Below are positions 24,463 to 35,977 of a stretch of DNA of 64,000 nucleotides, piece by piece. Location: positions 120,753,827-120,817,826 of the forward strand of contig OV884013.1 in assembly GCA_930367205.1 (NCBI GenBank), read 5' to 3'. The notes below the pieces were generated by a model that saw only the letters and a list, made by a program, of their open reading frames with translations, was not told the origin of the DNA and did no database searches. This DNA comes from Acanthosoma haemorrhoidale (lineage: Eukaryota; Arthropoda; Insecta; Hemiptera; Acanthosomatidae). The number at the start of each line of letters is the position of its first letter. The first letter of the stretch is position 1. A program made the translations under genes and the position numbers.

Positions 24463-24943
24463 TTTACCTAATGAAATATTCGAATATAAAATCGAAGCTC
24501 CATAAAATAAAAAACAGAGGTTGGTCACGGCCTACTTGAGATTCCTTTCTTACACCTTTTATTTCGCACCTGTCCTATAGTCACTAGCGAGAAAAGGAGT
24601 TATGAAAAAAAAAGTTCACTTATTTAATTGTGGAGCATTGTAAAGAATTAAATGTGTTCAGGAATTATTTTATTCGGCACGTATTATGTATGGTCATTTA
24701 AAATTCCTCACGTTTGTAGAGTAATTTGCATTTGCCTGTATGTAAATTAGTGTATGACTTTATATGCTTTTGATCTGGAGTTTATGTAACTCTCTTTCGT
24801 CCCGAGTCAAGTACTCCTTTGATAGAATTAATATAGAACTTTCTGTTTTTTTCTATTTTCCAAAGTTTCCGCAGCGAATTCCATAAACTCCCTTCTGCTC
24901 TGATGGTTTACTGATTCATAATGGCGCTGCTATCAATAATAAT

Positions 24944-25598
24944 AATAACTAACTAATTGAGAAAACCATACAATCTGAAGATGGAATAATAATGACTAAC
25001 TAATTGAGAAAACCATACAATCTGAAGATGGAATAATAATAACTAACTAATTGAGAAAACCATACAATCTGAAGATGGAATAATAATAACTAACTAATTG
25101 AGAAAACCATACAATCTGAAGATGGAATAATAATAACTAACTAATTGAGAAAACCATACAATCTGAAGATGGAATAATAATAACTAACTAATTGAGAAAA
25201 CCATACAATCTGAAGATGGAATAATAATAACTAACTAATTGAGAAAACCATACAATCTGAAGATGGAATAATAATAACTAACTAATTGAGAAAACCATAC
25301 AATCTGAAGATGGAATAATAATAACTAACTAATTGAGAAAACCATACAATCTGAAGATGGAATAATAATAACTAACTAATTGAGAAAACCATACAATCTG
25401 AAGATGGAATAATAATAACTAACTAATTGAGAAAACCATACAATCTGAAGATGGAATAATAATAACTAACTAATTGAGAAAACCATACAATCTGAAGATG
25501 GAATAATAATAACTAACTAATTGAGAAAACCATACAATCTGAAGATGGAATAATAATAACTAACTAATTGAGAAAACCATACAATCTGAAGATGGAAT
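24944..25598. repeat. Minisatellite, 47 bp x 14, nearly identical units
   Basis: Units read ggaataataataactaacta, attgagaaaaccatacaatc and tgaagat. The landmark gaagatgg recurs every 47 bp from 24977 to 25588. Only one or two substitutions occur in the array (e.g. aatgacta in the second unit), indicating recent expansion or gene conversion. Confidence 0.98.
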
Positions 25599-27030
25599 TT
25601 GAGCACGTGATGATCCCAAGTGCTTATTGGATTACAACGTAATGCAATTTAACTTGGCACATAAGCCGCAATAAAGCAATAAAAGCCGTTTATGACCGAC
25701 TATAAAAAGGTGAAAGGTATTCCGCGTATTCTTGTTTAGTATGATACAGGCAGTAAAATATTTATATTCTTTCGGCCGCCAAAGAGAAAAATATTTGACA
25801 GACGATGCGCTGCCGGCCCAAAGAGGCCGCTTTTATAGACTGTTAAATGACATTTCCCAGCTTCAACGAAATATGTTTTATTTTTTGACAACTTATGTCC
25901 ACTCATCTTTTGACCAAAAAAAAAAACACCCACAACATTTCCGATAGTATTCTATTTTTGCTATATCTAAGTCGCATAGTGGAATCAGAGGAAATAACTC
26001 GTCTCTTCTAACAGGTTGCTTCAATATAACATTTCAACATGTTCCTTGCATAAATCGGCAAATTAAAATGGCAGCTCTGACCTGTCGAAAATGTTTCTGT
26101 TGAATAAACGATATTGTGAGGATACAGTTTTGTTTCTTATTGTATTATATCCTTCCACAACGAGCACTAACAATATAATATAACATTACAGTAAAAAGAT
26201 CTTCCCAACTCCTTTGATATTATTATGATACAACCTTGATTACAACTTCGGATTATTTTTTAAAATGCATACAAACATTAAGCTACGTAATACAAAAAAT
26301 AAGCTATGTACGTATTATTTTTTTAAATATTTATATGTGTGTGTGTGTTGTGGGGGTGTGGCAGAATGGACCAATCAGGAGTAGCGGAAATGCAAAAATA
26401 CGCGTCATCTAGCGACTGCACCCTGAGTTAGACTGTCTGCGGAAGGCCCAGTGCATTCTTCTGTGGCTACTGTTAGTGTACACACTGTTTTTGAGGGAGC
26501 TCGCCTTCTTGCCTTCTGACGCTGCTGTTTATATTTCATTAAATAATTATCTCAGTTATTGAAAGCCGTGCTTCTGTTATGATTCCCGACCTGTCTATTT
26601 TTAATTCCCCATCCTCCCAGATATGTAATAAATAAAATGTGTATGTGATACGATACCGTGTGTTCTTCTGGATTAAACTGTATTCAAATAGGCTGGGATT
26701 ATCCTATTATAATTAGTTTAAATTACTTTTTGTGCTTCCTTTTTAACTGATGGCATCTTAAATTTAATTCTTATTTTACCTTTAATGCCGGAACTTTAGA
26801 AATCTTGAACTTTGTGTTTGCTCTCTGTACCTTTACAAGCATAGAATGATCATCTAGTCTTTTGCACATAACGTATTTTACGTCTTCAAAAGTAATTAGA
26901 GCATAGTAACGTGGTTAAGTCTTTGAAGTTACCCCTTCATGGTGGATGGTTTTTTGTTAAAAAGTCCAGTAGGCGTTTACAATAGCTTTGAAACCCTCAC
27001 CCCACCCTTCAAAAAATAAAAAATGAAAAT
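25599..27030. other. Unassigned sequence
   Basis: Mostly AT-rich. The part at 26340-26640 has a (GT)n start, an accaatcagg box and balanced composition; it could be an LTR or an unknown repeat, but no matching second copy is visible. No gene recognised. Confidence 0.35.
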
Positions 27031-27039
27031 GTACGTAGG

Positions 27040-27260
27040 AGGGCTGAACGTGTCATCAAGTTATCAGGACAAAACCCCTCGACATAATGTCTCCGCCGAC
27101 AAGAGGCTTGGAGGGGGGGCATGCCACAGCCTAAGTAATTTATTAATGGAGCGACGGTCCGTTCATGAGGGGTTAATACAGGAGGCAGTGCGGCTTTATA
27201 CTTCCGCTCCTTCCGCCTCCCGTCTTTTTTATCTTTTCATCTAATAGCGCTAATTAGAGG
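27040..27260. promoter_or_regulatory. GC-richer unique block (candidate CNE)
   Basis: A repeat-free block with higher G+C, ending in agcgctaattagagg (TAATTA core at 27251-27256). No coding pattern. Function is inferred from composition only. Confidence 0.22.
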
Positions 27261-27505
27261 ACCTTGCTTTCTGTTCCGAACACTTCATCATATTATTTTC
27301 AGGGTTTTTTTTTTATACAAGTTTTTTATGAATTATTCCCCTGTAGAAGGGATGAGCAGAGTCCATGAATAAAAAATTGAGATCCGTTATTACTGACTGA
27401 CAAAGGGAGTCTAAGGCAGATAGAGAACTTAATCGTTAGTTGCCTTAATTATTTGTTGAACTCATATTGTTGTGAAATGCCTTATAGTGAAAAAAACTTG
27501 TATAA

Positions 27506-28375
27506 AGCGTCTTCCAGTAGGGACTTCCGAACTTTGACAGTTGATAGCGGCCATATTGTTGAAGCTGCTTCTGTCAAATTGGCTGTCATATATTCAGTCT
27601 GTTTTGCCAAATCACTATGGACGAATATAGCATTCAGCAACAGGTTAAATGATAAAATTGTTTTATCAATATGGGTGTTCTGTTCGGGCAACGTTCCGCG
27701 GTCGCCATAACCGTCCTACCGAGAGGACTATTCGCAGTGTGGTGGATAAATTTGAGTCCACTGGAACAGTAAACAATCAATCAACACCCGTACGTCGACG
27801 AAACGCAAGATCTGCCGAAAACATCGCCGCTGTCCGTGAGAGTGTGCAGGAGAATCCGAGGCGGTCGATTTCGAGTCGCTCACTAGAACTCGGTCTTTCG
27901 CAGACAACCACTTGGCGAATTTTGCGTCCTGACTTGGGCCTGCACCCGTACAAAATTCAACTGACCCAAGAGCTGAAGGTAAACGACCATAGACAACGAC
28001 GTGTGGTCATCTCACGTGGAGGTGATGTGAACTGGCCACCGAGATCGTGCGATTTGACTCCGTTAGACTTTTTCTTGTGGGTTTTTTCTTAAGTCACAGG
28101 TCTATGAGAATAAGCCACAAATCACAGCGGTCCTCAAAGCCAACATAACCCATGCCATCGGTCGAATTCCCGATTTATGTTCCAGAGTCATGGAAAATTG
28201 GACATTTCGGATGCGCACCACCCAGCGAACCCGCGGCGGACATTTGCACGATGTTATACCTCATATATAATGGCATCGATAGGCCTTTCAAACGAATAAC
28301 AAATTTCGATGATATCTCACACTTTGTATTATTTAAATTTAAAGATAGGAAGCGCTTAATGAAAGACCCTCCATT
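27506..28375 (+). mobile_element. Internally deleted Tc1/mariner-superfamily element, family B
   Basis: The transposase begins with MDEYSIQQQV at 27618. A one-base loss shifts the frame, and reading continues from 27649: GCSVRATFRGRHNRPTERTI, a helix-turn-helix region, ENPRRSISSRSLELGLSQTT and LHPYKIQLTQELK. The protein then jumps from RQRR to SRGGDVNWPPRSCDLTPLDF, omitting most of the DDE domain. The C-terminal part is frameshifted. The right end includes gaagcgcttaatgaaagacc and the left end aaagcgtcttccagtaggga. The copy at 46924 has the same internal junction. Confidence 0.88.
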
Positions 28376-28907
28376 ATTTATTAGAAGCCAACATTTCTAG
28401 TGAAGAGTTTTTTCTCACATTAGATTCCATTGCTGATGATGCATCTAAAAGAAATGCTGTGTTGAAACCGTTCCTGTACTCCATGTTGTACGTTAGTTAG
28501 ATTAGGAAATTACTTTGACTCTGTGCTACACCAAGCTCTCTTTCCCTTAGCTTGGCCATCAATCAATTGTCTGGTCCTTTGGGATCTCGTGACTCCTAGT
28601 TGTTCTATTCACCTGCACTAGCCTGTGAGCCTATACCTTGCCAAGGTGCGCCGACGACGGATTGTAGCCTCCGGTAATAACCTAAGGTATACACTAACTA
28701 TTACCAACACCACGTCCTGCTAGTGGGTCCTTGAAGGAGACCTATTCCCCTCATTCCAACCCCCCCTTCGGGGAACATTCCCAACATTTTTTGGCCTATC
28801 TCTCACTTTCAGAAGGGGCCCTGTCCGACTATCACCCCCCCCCTCTACGAAGTGCATATGGAATAATTATTGGTACATTTCGATAATTATAAATTTGCTA
28901 CCCAAGA
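28376..28907. other. Unassigned sequence
   Basis: A GC-richer part at 28540-28850 ends in a 9-bp C tract. No gene recognised. Confidence 0.4.
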
Positions 28908-29235
28908 CTTCTTAAAAAAAAAAATCTTTATTTGGTATAAAACACAATATGTACAATTAGATATGGTTACAACTGCGAGCCACTTGAATGCCTGAAGGGA
29001 ATCGACACTCTGTCTTATGCCTAGGGGTATTTATCTGTGTAGGAAAATGATAACAGTACAGATATTACTGACAGGTCGTGGGAGACAGATATTCAGAATG
29101 GGGGTCTGGGAAAGGAAAATAAGTTATTGGTAATTACAATAGAGCTGATTATAAGTCAAGAGATACAGTTCTCAGGATGTTATTGTTAAACATAGCATGT
29201 GTTAATGTTAAGATTATATATATTACTCTGATGAT
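28908..29235 (-). mobile_element. Non-LTR/SINE-like 3' end, family B
   Basis: On the minus strand it ends with tgttttataccaaataaaga followed by a poly-A-like run (TTTTTT/AAAAAAA at 28914-28923). It contains the internal segment (gcataagacagagtgtcgat, tggctcgcag) that the 18.7-kb copy has lost and the 58.5-kb copy retains. Confidence 0.85.
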
Positions 29236-29829
29236 CAGTAGTGGTTAGACAAGATAAATGTTTTATACAGTTCAAAACACAATTAAATTCGTCATCAAAC
29301 AAGGAAGACACAAAGCTCTATCATTATCTTATTAATTAAATGTTAGAACTTGGGTGAGAAATGTCTACCAAAGTCAAAATTAACTTGTGTCAAGAAAAGA
29401 AGAAAGCCTCTATGGCTGCCTTAAGCTTGAAGCCTGCGTCCCTTGGCGAATGAAATGACCCCAGTGGAGGATCATTGACTTAGACCATTGATGAATGTAT
29501 TCATGGCAGAGGACGGAGGAAGCGAATGAGCGAGGAGCGGAACAAAGAGGTAGAGAAGCAGTGATTAGAAGCGGGATCCGAGCCAGCCAATCACAGCTGC
29601 ACCGGAACTAATTCTTCCTCAAAGGTTAATTCCGGAAGTCAAACCGAGAGATCTACCAGTCCCCCCCCCTCTATTAGACCCTAATAGAGAAATCATTATT
29701 TATTTAACATTGCTATGATAGCTCTTTATTAAAGTGCTTACAATGCAAAATAAATAAAAACAATCGTTATAATAATAAAGAAATCTAATTAACAATACAT
29801 TGACATAGTTATTAAATAATCTAACAACA
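29236..29829. other. Unassigned sequence
   Basis: A GC-richer part lies at 29490-29660, ending with a 9-bp C tract. No gene recognised. Confidence 0.4.
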
Positions 29830-30043
29830 ACAACTTTATTATACCATATTTACAATTTTCGTTAACTCGCTCATTCGTATAGTATTTACAAATAGCCTAG
29901 AGATCTCACAAATCCATGTGGTTGTCACCTTCCTGCATGCCAAAGAGGAAGTATTGGGAAGTCCCCCACGCTCCTCCGTCAGCCGCGTCACCGGATACGA
30001 GCCAGCGGAAGCTGGCCAAGAGCCCGAGAGCCACACGCTCACG
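29830..30043 (-). mobile_element. Jockey-like 3' UTR fragment
   Basis: Minus-strand 3' UTR of the element (gtgggggacttcccaatact, ttcctctttggcatgcagga). Its extreme 3' end is replaced by unrelated AT-rich sequence around 29830. Confidence 0.88.
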
Positions 30044-30425
30044 ACTATAGTTATTAAACAATCTTATTGTTATTATATTGAGCTGTTGGGAAAGTATTTA
30101 TTAATGAAGGAGGTAAGAGTTACAAAAGTAATAGTGCTGTACTAAGTAATTTCAAGAGGTGATGCAAGAGTAGGAATTGAAGACATTACCGATACATGCT
30201 AGAACCGCCGAATCATTCGCTCTGGTGGAAATGCTTTCTTTTAAATTGAAAACTCCCCCCCCCTTCGTCTAACTGGGTTCACTAAACCTTGAGACGGAAA
30301 AAGTCTGAAGATGGGAAATTCTCAGCTAGCTACTTAATTAAAAACGAACTGACTCCGATCTAGGACTGCTTGTTCAAATTTCCTGGACGATATTTTTTAT
30401 CCTTTTTTGTAAAAATCTCTTGTAA
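30044..30425. other. Unassigned sequence
   Basis: AT-rich with a 9-bp C tract at 30255-30263. No gene recognised. Confidence 0.4.
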
Positions 30426-30429
30426 TTAC

Positions 30430-30730
30430 TTATCATTGTACCGTTAATGGCTTGGGAAGCTAACTTTGGCAGGAAGACACCCTCCGGTAAGGACCCCTGC
30501 GACAAGAGGGCTCAGACGAGCCAAAAAGCCGGACTGACGCAGTGTGCTGTGGTGGTGGTTATGGGCGCGCCAACCCTGAAATATCGGCCGAAATAAGGAA
30601 AAGTTTCCCGCACCCAGTGCCCATTACCCAGTGCCCTCTAAATCGTAGCACTTCTCTTTCAGGCACGCCCTTCTTCTTCCCCAGTCTTCCTGGCAGGCGA
30701 CTTTTTCCTTCATTCTCTTTTGCCTGAAAA
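30430..30730. promoter_or_regulatory. GC-richer unique block (candidate CNE or exon)
   Basis: Balanced composition, no repeat, with tandem-like cccagtgcccattacccagt + gccc at about 30614. The open stretches on both strands (30542-30727 and 30559-30795) have no recognisable domain. Confidence 0.2.
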
Positions 30731-30943
30731 AAATATTTACTAACAGCCCTGAAGCGGTACCAACGGAGTAGACAAATATCCCACAACTTTAACACAATGC
30801 AATCCCTAACTTTTTTTTTATGGGGCTCCTTAGTTTGAGCTGGTTATCCACTAAAGCTGACATTAAAAACTTCTTTATTGTGATGAATTAAAATATGCTT
30901 AATTGGTCAGTAAGTTTTTTTTTTTTTTTTTATTATTATTACT

Positions 30944-31996
30944 CTCTTTATTGGGCTATAATTACAATCTGCCTTTTATAAGGCAATAAATAATTAAGAT
31001 AAACCCTCTCATTCATACCATATTTACAATTCATCATTCACTCGCTCATTCATACAATATTTACAGACAGCCCAGAGACTTCCCAAATCCACATGCGAAG
31101 AGAAAGCTGAGTCTGCTGATGTCCCCTCTACTCCCAATACCTTCTTGGCCACATTTGCAGATGGCACTGAAGTCTTGTCATCTAACCCAGACCCCGACAT
31201 AGCATCCCATAACCTTCAAAAACACCTAGACGAGATCGAGTATTGGTGCAACCAATGGCGGATCAAAGTTAATGAAGCAAAATGTTCCCACATTACCTTC
31301 ACCCTTTGTCGCAAGACTTGTCCACTAGTTTATTTTAATTCTATTCCTCTCCCTGTATCCGAGACAGTACGGTATTTAGGCTTCCATCTCGACAAACGAC
31401 TGACCTGGAACCAACATACGAGACTAAAAAGACAAGAACTAAACAGACGCTTTGGACAACTGTACAGACTACTTCAAAGGACATCCCATCTCTCAATAGA
31501 AAATAAACTACTAATCAAATAAACGGCAGTGGCTTACGGAGGAGCGTGGGTTACTTCCCAAAACCCCCCTTCCTCTTTCGTATGCGAGGGAGGTGACAAC
31601 CATGTGAATTTGGGAGGTTTTTTGTCTGTTTGTAAATATTGTATGAGTGAGAAAATTTATCACAATTACTTACTGACCGTTTCAGTCTCCGAGGAGGATT
31701 ATAGGCATGAGTGGTGCAGTGCAATGACTGTGCTACAAGATTAGGGTGGTTGGAAAGGCTACTGTGGAATTTCATAAACTTGGAAGGGATGAGTTTAAGA
31801 ATGTAGGGTATGTTAAGATGTTTATGAAGGGTTTTGTTGCTGACGTAATAAGGGGCATTTAGTATTGTTCTCAGGACTTTTGATTGAAAAGATTGGATAC
31901 GCTAGATATATAACTTTGTAGATTAGTAATTTATTGTCTATTGAGAGATGGTATGTTCTTCGAAGTATTCACTGCAGTAGTCCAAAGCGTCTGTTT
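30944..31996. mobile_element. Jockey-like mosaic with four alternating segments
   Basis: Segments in order: 30944-31114, 3' UTR on the minus strand; 31114-31516, ORF2 on the plus strand from ADVPSTPNTFLATFADGTEV (FADD box changed to FADG) to SIENKLLI; 31520-31673, plus-strand 3' UTR with an internal gap; 31674-31996, the ORF2 C-terminal part on the minus strand (TYG..-TLHN region). The first junction shares a few bases (tctgctgatg). The first two segments have the shape expected of a 5' inversion during target-primed reverse transcription; the rest needs a further rearrangement or a second insertion. Confidence 0.85.
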
Positions 31997-32240
31997 TTTT
32001 TTCATTTATATTAAAGTTAAATACTTATACTAATAATTTTATTGATACCATCCTCTTCAAGGATTTCATGATAGTTACTGATTTTTTCAAGAAAACATTT
32101 TTTTTTTTTTTGGGGGGGGTCATGATAACAAAGTTGATATATTTTACATCTCTCTAATACCATAACTTTTTTTTTTTTTTAACAATACTTTGTTTCTCAT
32201 GTTGATTCGTTGATGTTCTTGCTATTGTCCCTTATTAGAG
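31997..32240. other. Unassigned AT-rich sequence
   Basis: Several T and G runs (32100-32119, 32167-32180). No gene recognised. Confidence 0.4.
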
Positions 32241-32490
32241 GGAAAATGTCGATATAAATGGTATTTAATCAATGTCCGATGCTGTGCAAGAAAATCCCCC
32301 CCTTTGATTGCCGGTGGGGCTTAAAGGGCAGTTCCCTGATTGATACTGGGCCCAAGGGCGATAACTGCGGTTTTTACCACTCAAAGGAAGAAGCCTCGCT
32401 GTTCTATCGGACATCGAAATCGCATTTGTCACTAACCATTGAGAATTTCTTTGGCAGTCCTTCCGCCCCATGTCAATTTAAAGGATATGG
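32240..32490. promoter_or_regulatory. GC-richer unique block with Hox/Exd-like site (candidate CNE)
   Basis: A repeat-free block. TGATTGAT at 32337-32344 lies inside TCCCTGATTGATA, the 13-mer shared with 2053-2065. No coding signature. Function is inferred. Confidence 0.25.
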
Positions 32491-32581
32491 GACCTCTCTT
32501 GAATATATATACATTCTAATGATTTATGAAGCAATTTAATAATATCTAAAATTTAGATTATTTTGAATATGTCAGATTTTG

Positions 32582-32800
32582 CCTGAAGTGAATTTACAAC
32601 AAATATCGTTTATAAACAGATATTCTGTTTGTGATTTCGGTCAAAAATAATATATAAGTTAATAAGGGATGTAAACAACCCATGATCCTATACATGTCGG
32701 ATTGCTAGAGGCATTAAAGTAGTCTTTTTGCAGTTTTGAGAGTGTCGTTCATTTCCCTCTTTCCTATTTTTTTTAATCGAGCTTAACCACTGCCGATTAA

Positions 32801-32882
<82 letters not shown>

Positions 32883-32952
32883 GTATTTTGAACCGAAATC
32901 ACAAACATAATAACTGTTTTATAAACGATATTTCTTGTATATTCACTTCAGC
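32582..32952. mobile_element. Foldback/MITE-like element with (TA)n core
   Basis: Left arm 32582-32655 (cctgaagtgaatttacaaca, aatatcgtttataaacagat, gtttgtgatttcggtcaaaa) is the reverse complement of right arm 32878-32952, with a few mismatches and one-base gaps. About 150 bp of unique sequence and a (TA)n tract at 32802-32878 lie between the arms. No transposase. A target duplication is not obvious. Confidence 0.75.
32802..32878. repeat. (TA)n microsatellite
   Basis: About 38 TA units directly inside the right arm of the foldback element. Confidence 0.97.
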
Positions 32953-34090
32953 CACTATATGTACGGATTCTAATCTATTGTTCGCTGAACGTTCATGAAA
33001 TACAGATTCTTCAGATATAGTTTGCTTTTTTTGTAACGTAAAAAGAAATGATTTGAACGGTTTGTAACTTGTTCCTAACAGCTTATATCGATACTACAAC
33101 AACAATACTGCCAAATATATGACTCCGGTGGCGCCTGTTTACGACAAGAAAAGTTTGTGAAATATCTAATTTACGCAAAGTAACGTATAGTGGAACCGTT
33201 ATTACATTAGTCCCATGGCAGAAAGCTGGATTTTCCGCTCTCTATAATATCACAGTTGAAGGCTCTCTCTAATAATAGAACTCTCCTGATGGCTAAAATT
33301 TGAAATGAGATTGCTCTGCCATCATTCTGAAAGTCAAATCAGCAACTTCTTCAAGTTAGATTCTGTCAGCTAGTTTGAAACTTTCCGCTTGTGTCAATGA
33401 TCCAGTTTTCCCGTTTAGTTCCGTTGTAGGTGTGTGTGTGTGTGGCAATAGGCACTGGAACCGTTTTAGGCATGAATCATTCGGTGTAAGGAGACTCTGA
33501 GTTTTAATTAATTTTTATTTAATACTGATAATTGATATAATTAAATGTAATTACTGCCAGTCCACTAATAGTATAGTTTTGTTTGTGGGTGATCAAACGT
33601 ACTCAGAATATGCTAACTGGAAAATCTCAGTAAAATCTAGAACCTGATCCTTCACTGTTCCAATAGACCGTTGATCCTCGCCTAGGAAACTTTGTGCAAT
33701 CAATCACTCAAAACTTTTACAAAACGAATTTAGCAATTCATTTATAATTTATGTTTGTGAAAGTTGAGTGGTACTTCAATTCTGTCGCTTTTTAATACAA
33801 AATATTGTTTTGTATTACATACATCAGATTTTTTACAAAATAATATCACTAGAAGAAGTGTAATATTAATATATTAAAAAAAAATCAATTAAAATAATAC
33901 TAAATTAGTAATTAGTAGTAGGTAATGTGATGTGGTCATTACCAGGCTCCAATCCCATTTACCTCAGGAAAGACCTTAACTCAGAGGGTCTACGAATTGA
34001 CAGGGGCCGTTGTATCGAAACCGTTACATTGAATCACAAATGATAAGTTACATATGATTATAATACAAGTAAATCACAGTAGATCCACTT
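32953..34090. other. Unassigned AT-rich sequence
   Basis: No gene or repeat family member recognised. Confidence 0.45.
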
Positions 34091-34094
34091 TCAA

Positions 34095-34312
34095 AAAAGT
34101 GAGCCCCATCACCTTTATTAGTCAGTTTAGTCAAGTCACGTATAATGTGTACCATTATACTTGTTTATTCTATTATATAATTTTTATAAACCTGCATATA
34201 ATGTAGCAAATACAAAAATAATTTGTAAATAGATTCGCCTGAGGATCTATAATTATATATAATTGTCTGTGAATTTAGAGGGGCTATGAAAGAAAAAAAA
34301 AAAAAAAAAAGA
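34095..34312 (+). mobile_element. Non-LTR 3' end with poly-A tail, family C
   Basis: It contains the palindrome at 34097-34116, cgtataatgtgtaccattat, taatttttataaacctgcat, agattcgcctgaggatctat and the terminal GGGGCTATGAAAG, followed by a run of about 18 A at 34294-34311. This copy defines the family's strand and 3' end. Confidence 0.85.
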
Positions 34313-35004
34313 TCCACTTTATTGTTATGAATCATATCCACTGAGTACTTAATCTTCATACTCTATGATTAATATTTACAACAAAAAAATTCTTTACAGC
34401 ACCTCGTTCCGATCTGACTGAAAGTTGAGTCTTAAGATGGATTTTCATGTTTGTTAACTGTACCGCCCCCGGTCCCGAATGTCCTGTATTTCGGGGTGGG
34501 GCCGTTCCCAATCTCAAGACCTGCGACGTCCTGTGACTGGACTCCCTCTTACGGCTCCCATTTCCTCCTACTTCCCAGAACCGTTGCTAGCGAATGGTAT
34601 CCCATCACGAATAGACGGTCGAGCCTCGTTTCCTTTCCAGTAGTAAGTAGGTTGAGATTTGGGCTGCTTGTTTTCTTGATCTCCGCCTCCACTTATCCGC
34701 CTCTACTGGCGGATAATACTCGTTAGGGGAACATGTACTCAACTTTACGGACTTCTGCCGGCTCACACGGACTTAATAAAGAAGACTCAATCGGATCTTC
34801 GTAAAAACACGAAATACTTAGTAATTCCGGATTTTTTCCTTGTACAAACCTAAGGGGGACACGAGTTTGGCCATTGTCTTTCTATATTTGTACATTCAAG
34901 GATAAGTGAACCTGTGGCAAGAAAGAATTCACCTTGAAGAAATCATGAACAGAAAAAAAAAATAAAACCCCAAAAAATCATGAAAAAAACTTTTGATTAA
35001 CAGC
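34313..35004. other. Unassigned sequence
   Basis: A GC-richer part lies at 34450-34740 with an open stretch of 91 codons; no domain recognised. Confidence 0.35.
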
Positions 35005-35355
35005 AACTTTATTGTGCTAAAATTACAATCTGCCTGATTGGGCTATAAGTAATTGTGATAAATGATCTCATTCATACCAATTTACAATTTTCATTCACTC
35101 GCTCATTCATACTATATATACAAACAGCCAAGAGGTACCCCAAGTCCACATGGTTGTCACCTCCCTCTAGTGCGAAGGAGGAAGCGGAGTCTTGGGAAGT
35201 CCCCCACGCTCCTTCGTAAGCCGCGTCACTGGATATGATTGGAGAAACTGGCCATTGCCAGGACTCCCACTGTCACGTATTTATATCAGGTCACGAGGCC
35301 GCTGCCGTTTTAGTCTCCGAAGAGGATTATAGGGATAATTAGTGCAGTGCAATGT
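35005..35355 (-). mobile_element. Jockey-like 3' UTR with end of ORF2
   Basis: The minus strand carries the PPRRLK-equivalent codons near 35320, the 3' UTR with an internal deletion near 35235 and the terminal attgtaattttagcacaata near 35010. Confidence 0.92.
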
Positions 35356-35864
35356 CTGAATGAAAAAATAAAATATTTTCATGTTTTTTTTTTTTCAAAT
35401 CACACATAAAAAAAAAACATAGTGGGTAGTTACAGGAATATGTGACGCTGTGAATTCTACGACTGACGAGAAGGGAAGGGAATAGAAGAAACGGTCGTAC
35501 GATAAAGAAGCCAATGAAGGATGAGGAGAATTTTTGACTGAAAAAATAGTACAGCAAATACGAGCTTTCTGATCCCAGAATCCCATGACATGGGAAGGTC
35601 TCTCTCTATGAAGCACATAGGAATTATAAAGCCTGAAATTCTCAGAAGAAAATTACAGAAGAAGATAATGTGAGATACAGGATCACATAGCGATAACGAA
35701 AAGAAGTAGACACGACAGTGACCAGGAGATGAAAGGGGAGGTTCCTGATGAACGAGAGCGGGTCAGACATGAACGGTGGCGGAGGACGGCTCTCCGCAAG
35801 ACGAGCACCCGTCCGCGACCCAACAGAAAGCATAACCATATAGTGAATTAATAGGCATACTGCT
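35356..35864. other. Unassigned sequence
   Basis: The part at 35440-35840 has balanced composition and short open stretches on the minus strand without recognisable domains. Confidence 0.35.
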
Positions 35865-35977
35865 ATGCTTCATATTTAGCGTCATGATTTGATTAAGCTG
35901 GCAAACTCAAAAGATATTTACCTCAGACCCTTTTCCTTATCCTACAGTCCTATCTTTCAAACCGCTTCTTCCAAGTC
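35865..35977 (+). mobile_element. Short Jockey-like ORF2 fragment, duplicated at 38.3 kb
   Basis: The right part codes for LQSYLSNRFFQVR-type residues, just after RT domain A. The whole 113-bp piece, including its unusual left part gcttcatatttagcgtcatg + atttgattaagctgg, is repeated at 38343-38457 with few differences. The two share a source or are one duplicated segment. Confidence 0.8.

Noticed and set aside
24944..25598. CRISPR-like array
   Set aside because: 47-bp units without spacers; a simple minisatellite.
26340..26640. Possible LTR (GT-rich start, CCAAT box)
   Set aside because: No matching terminal sequence, polyadenylation layout or second copy could be identified.
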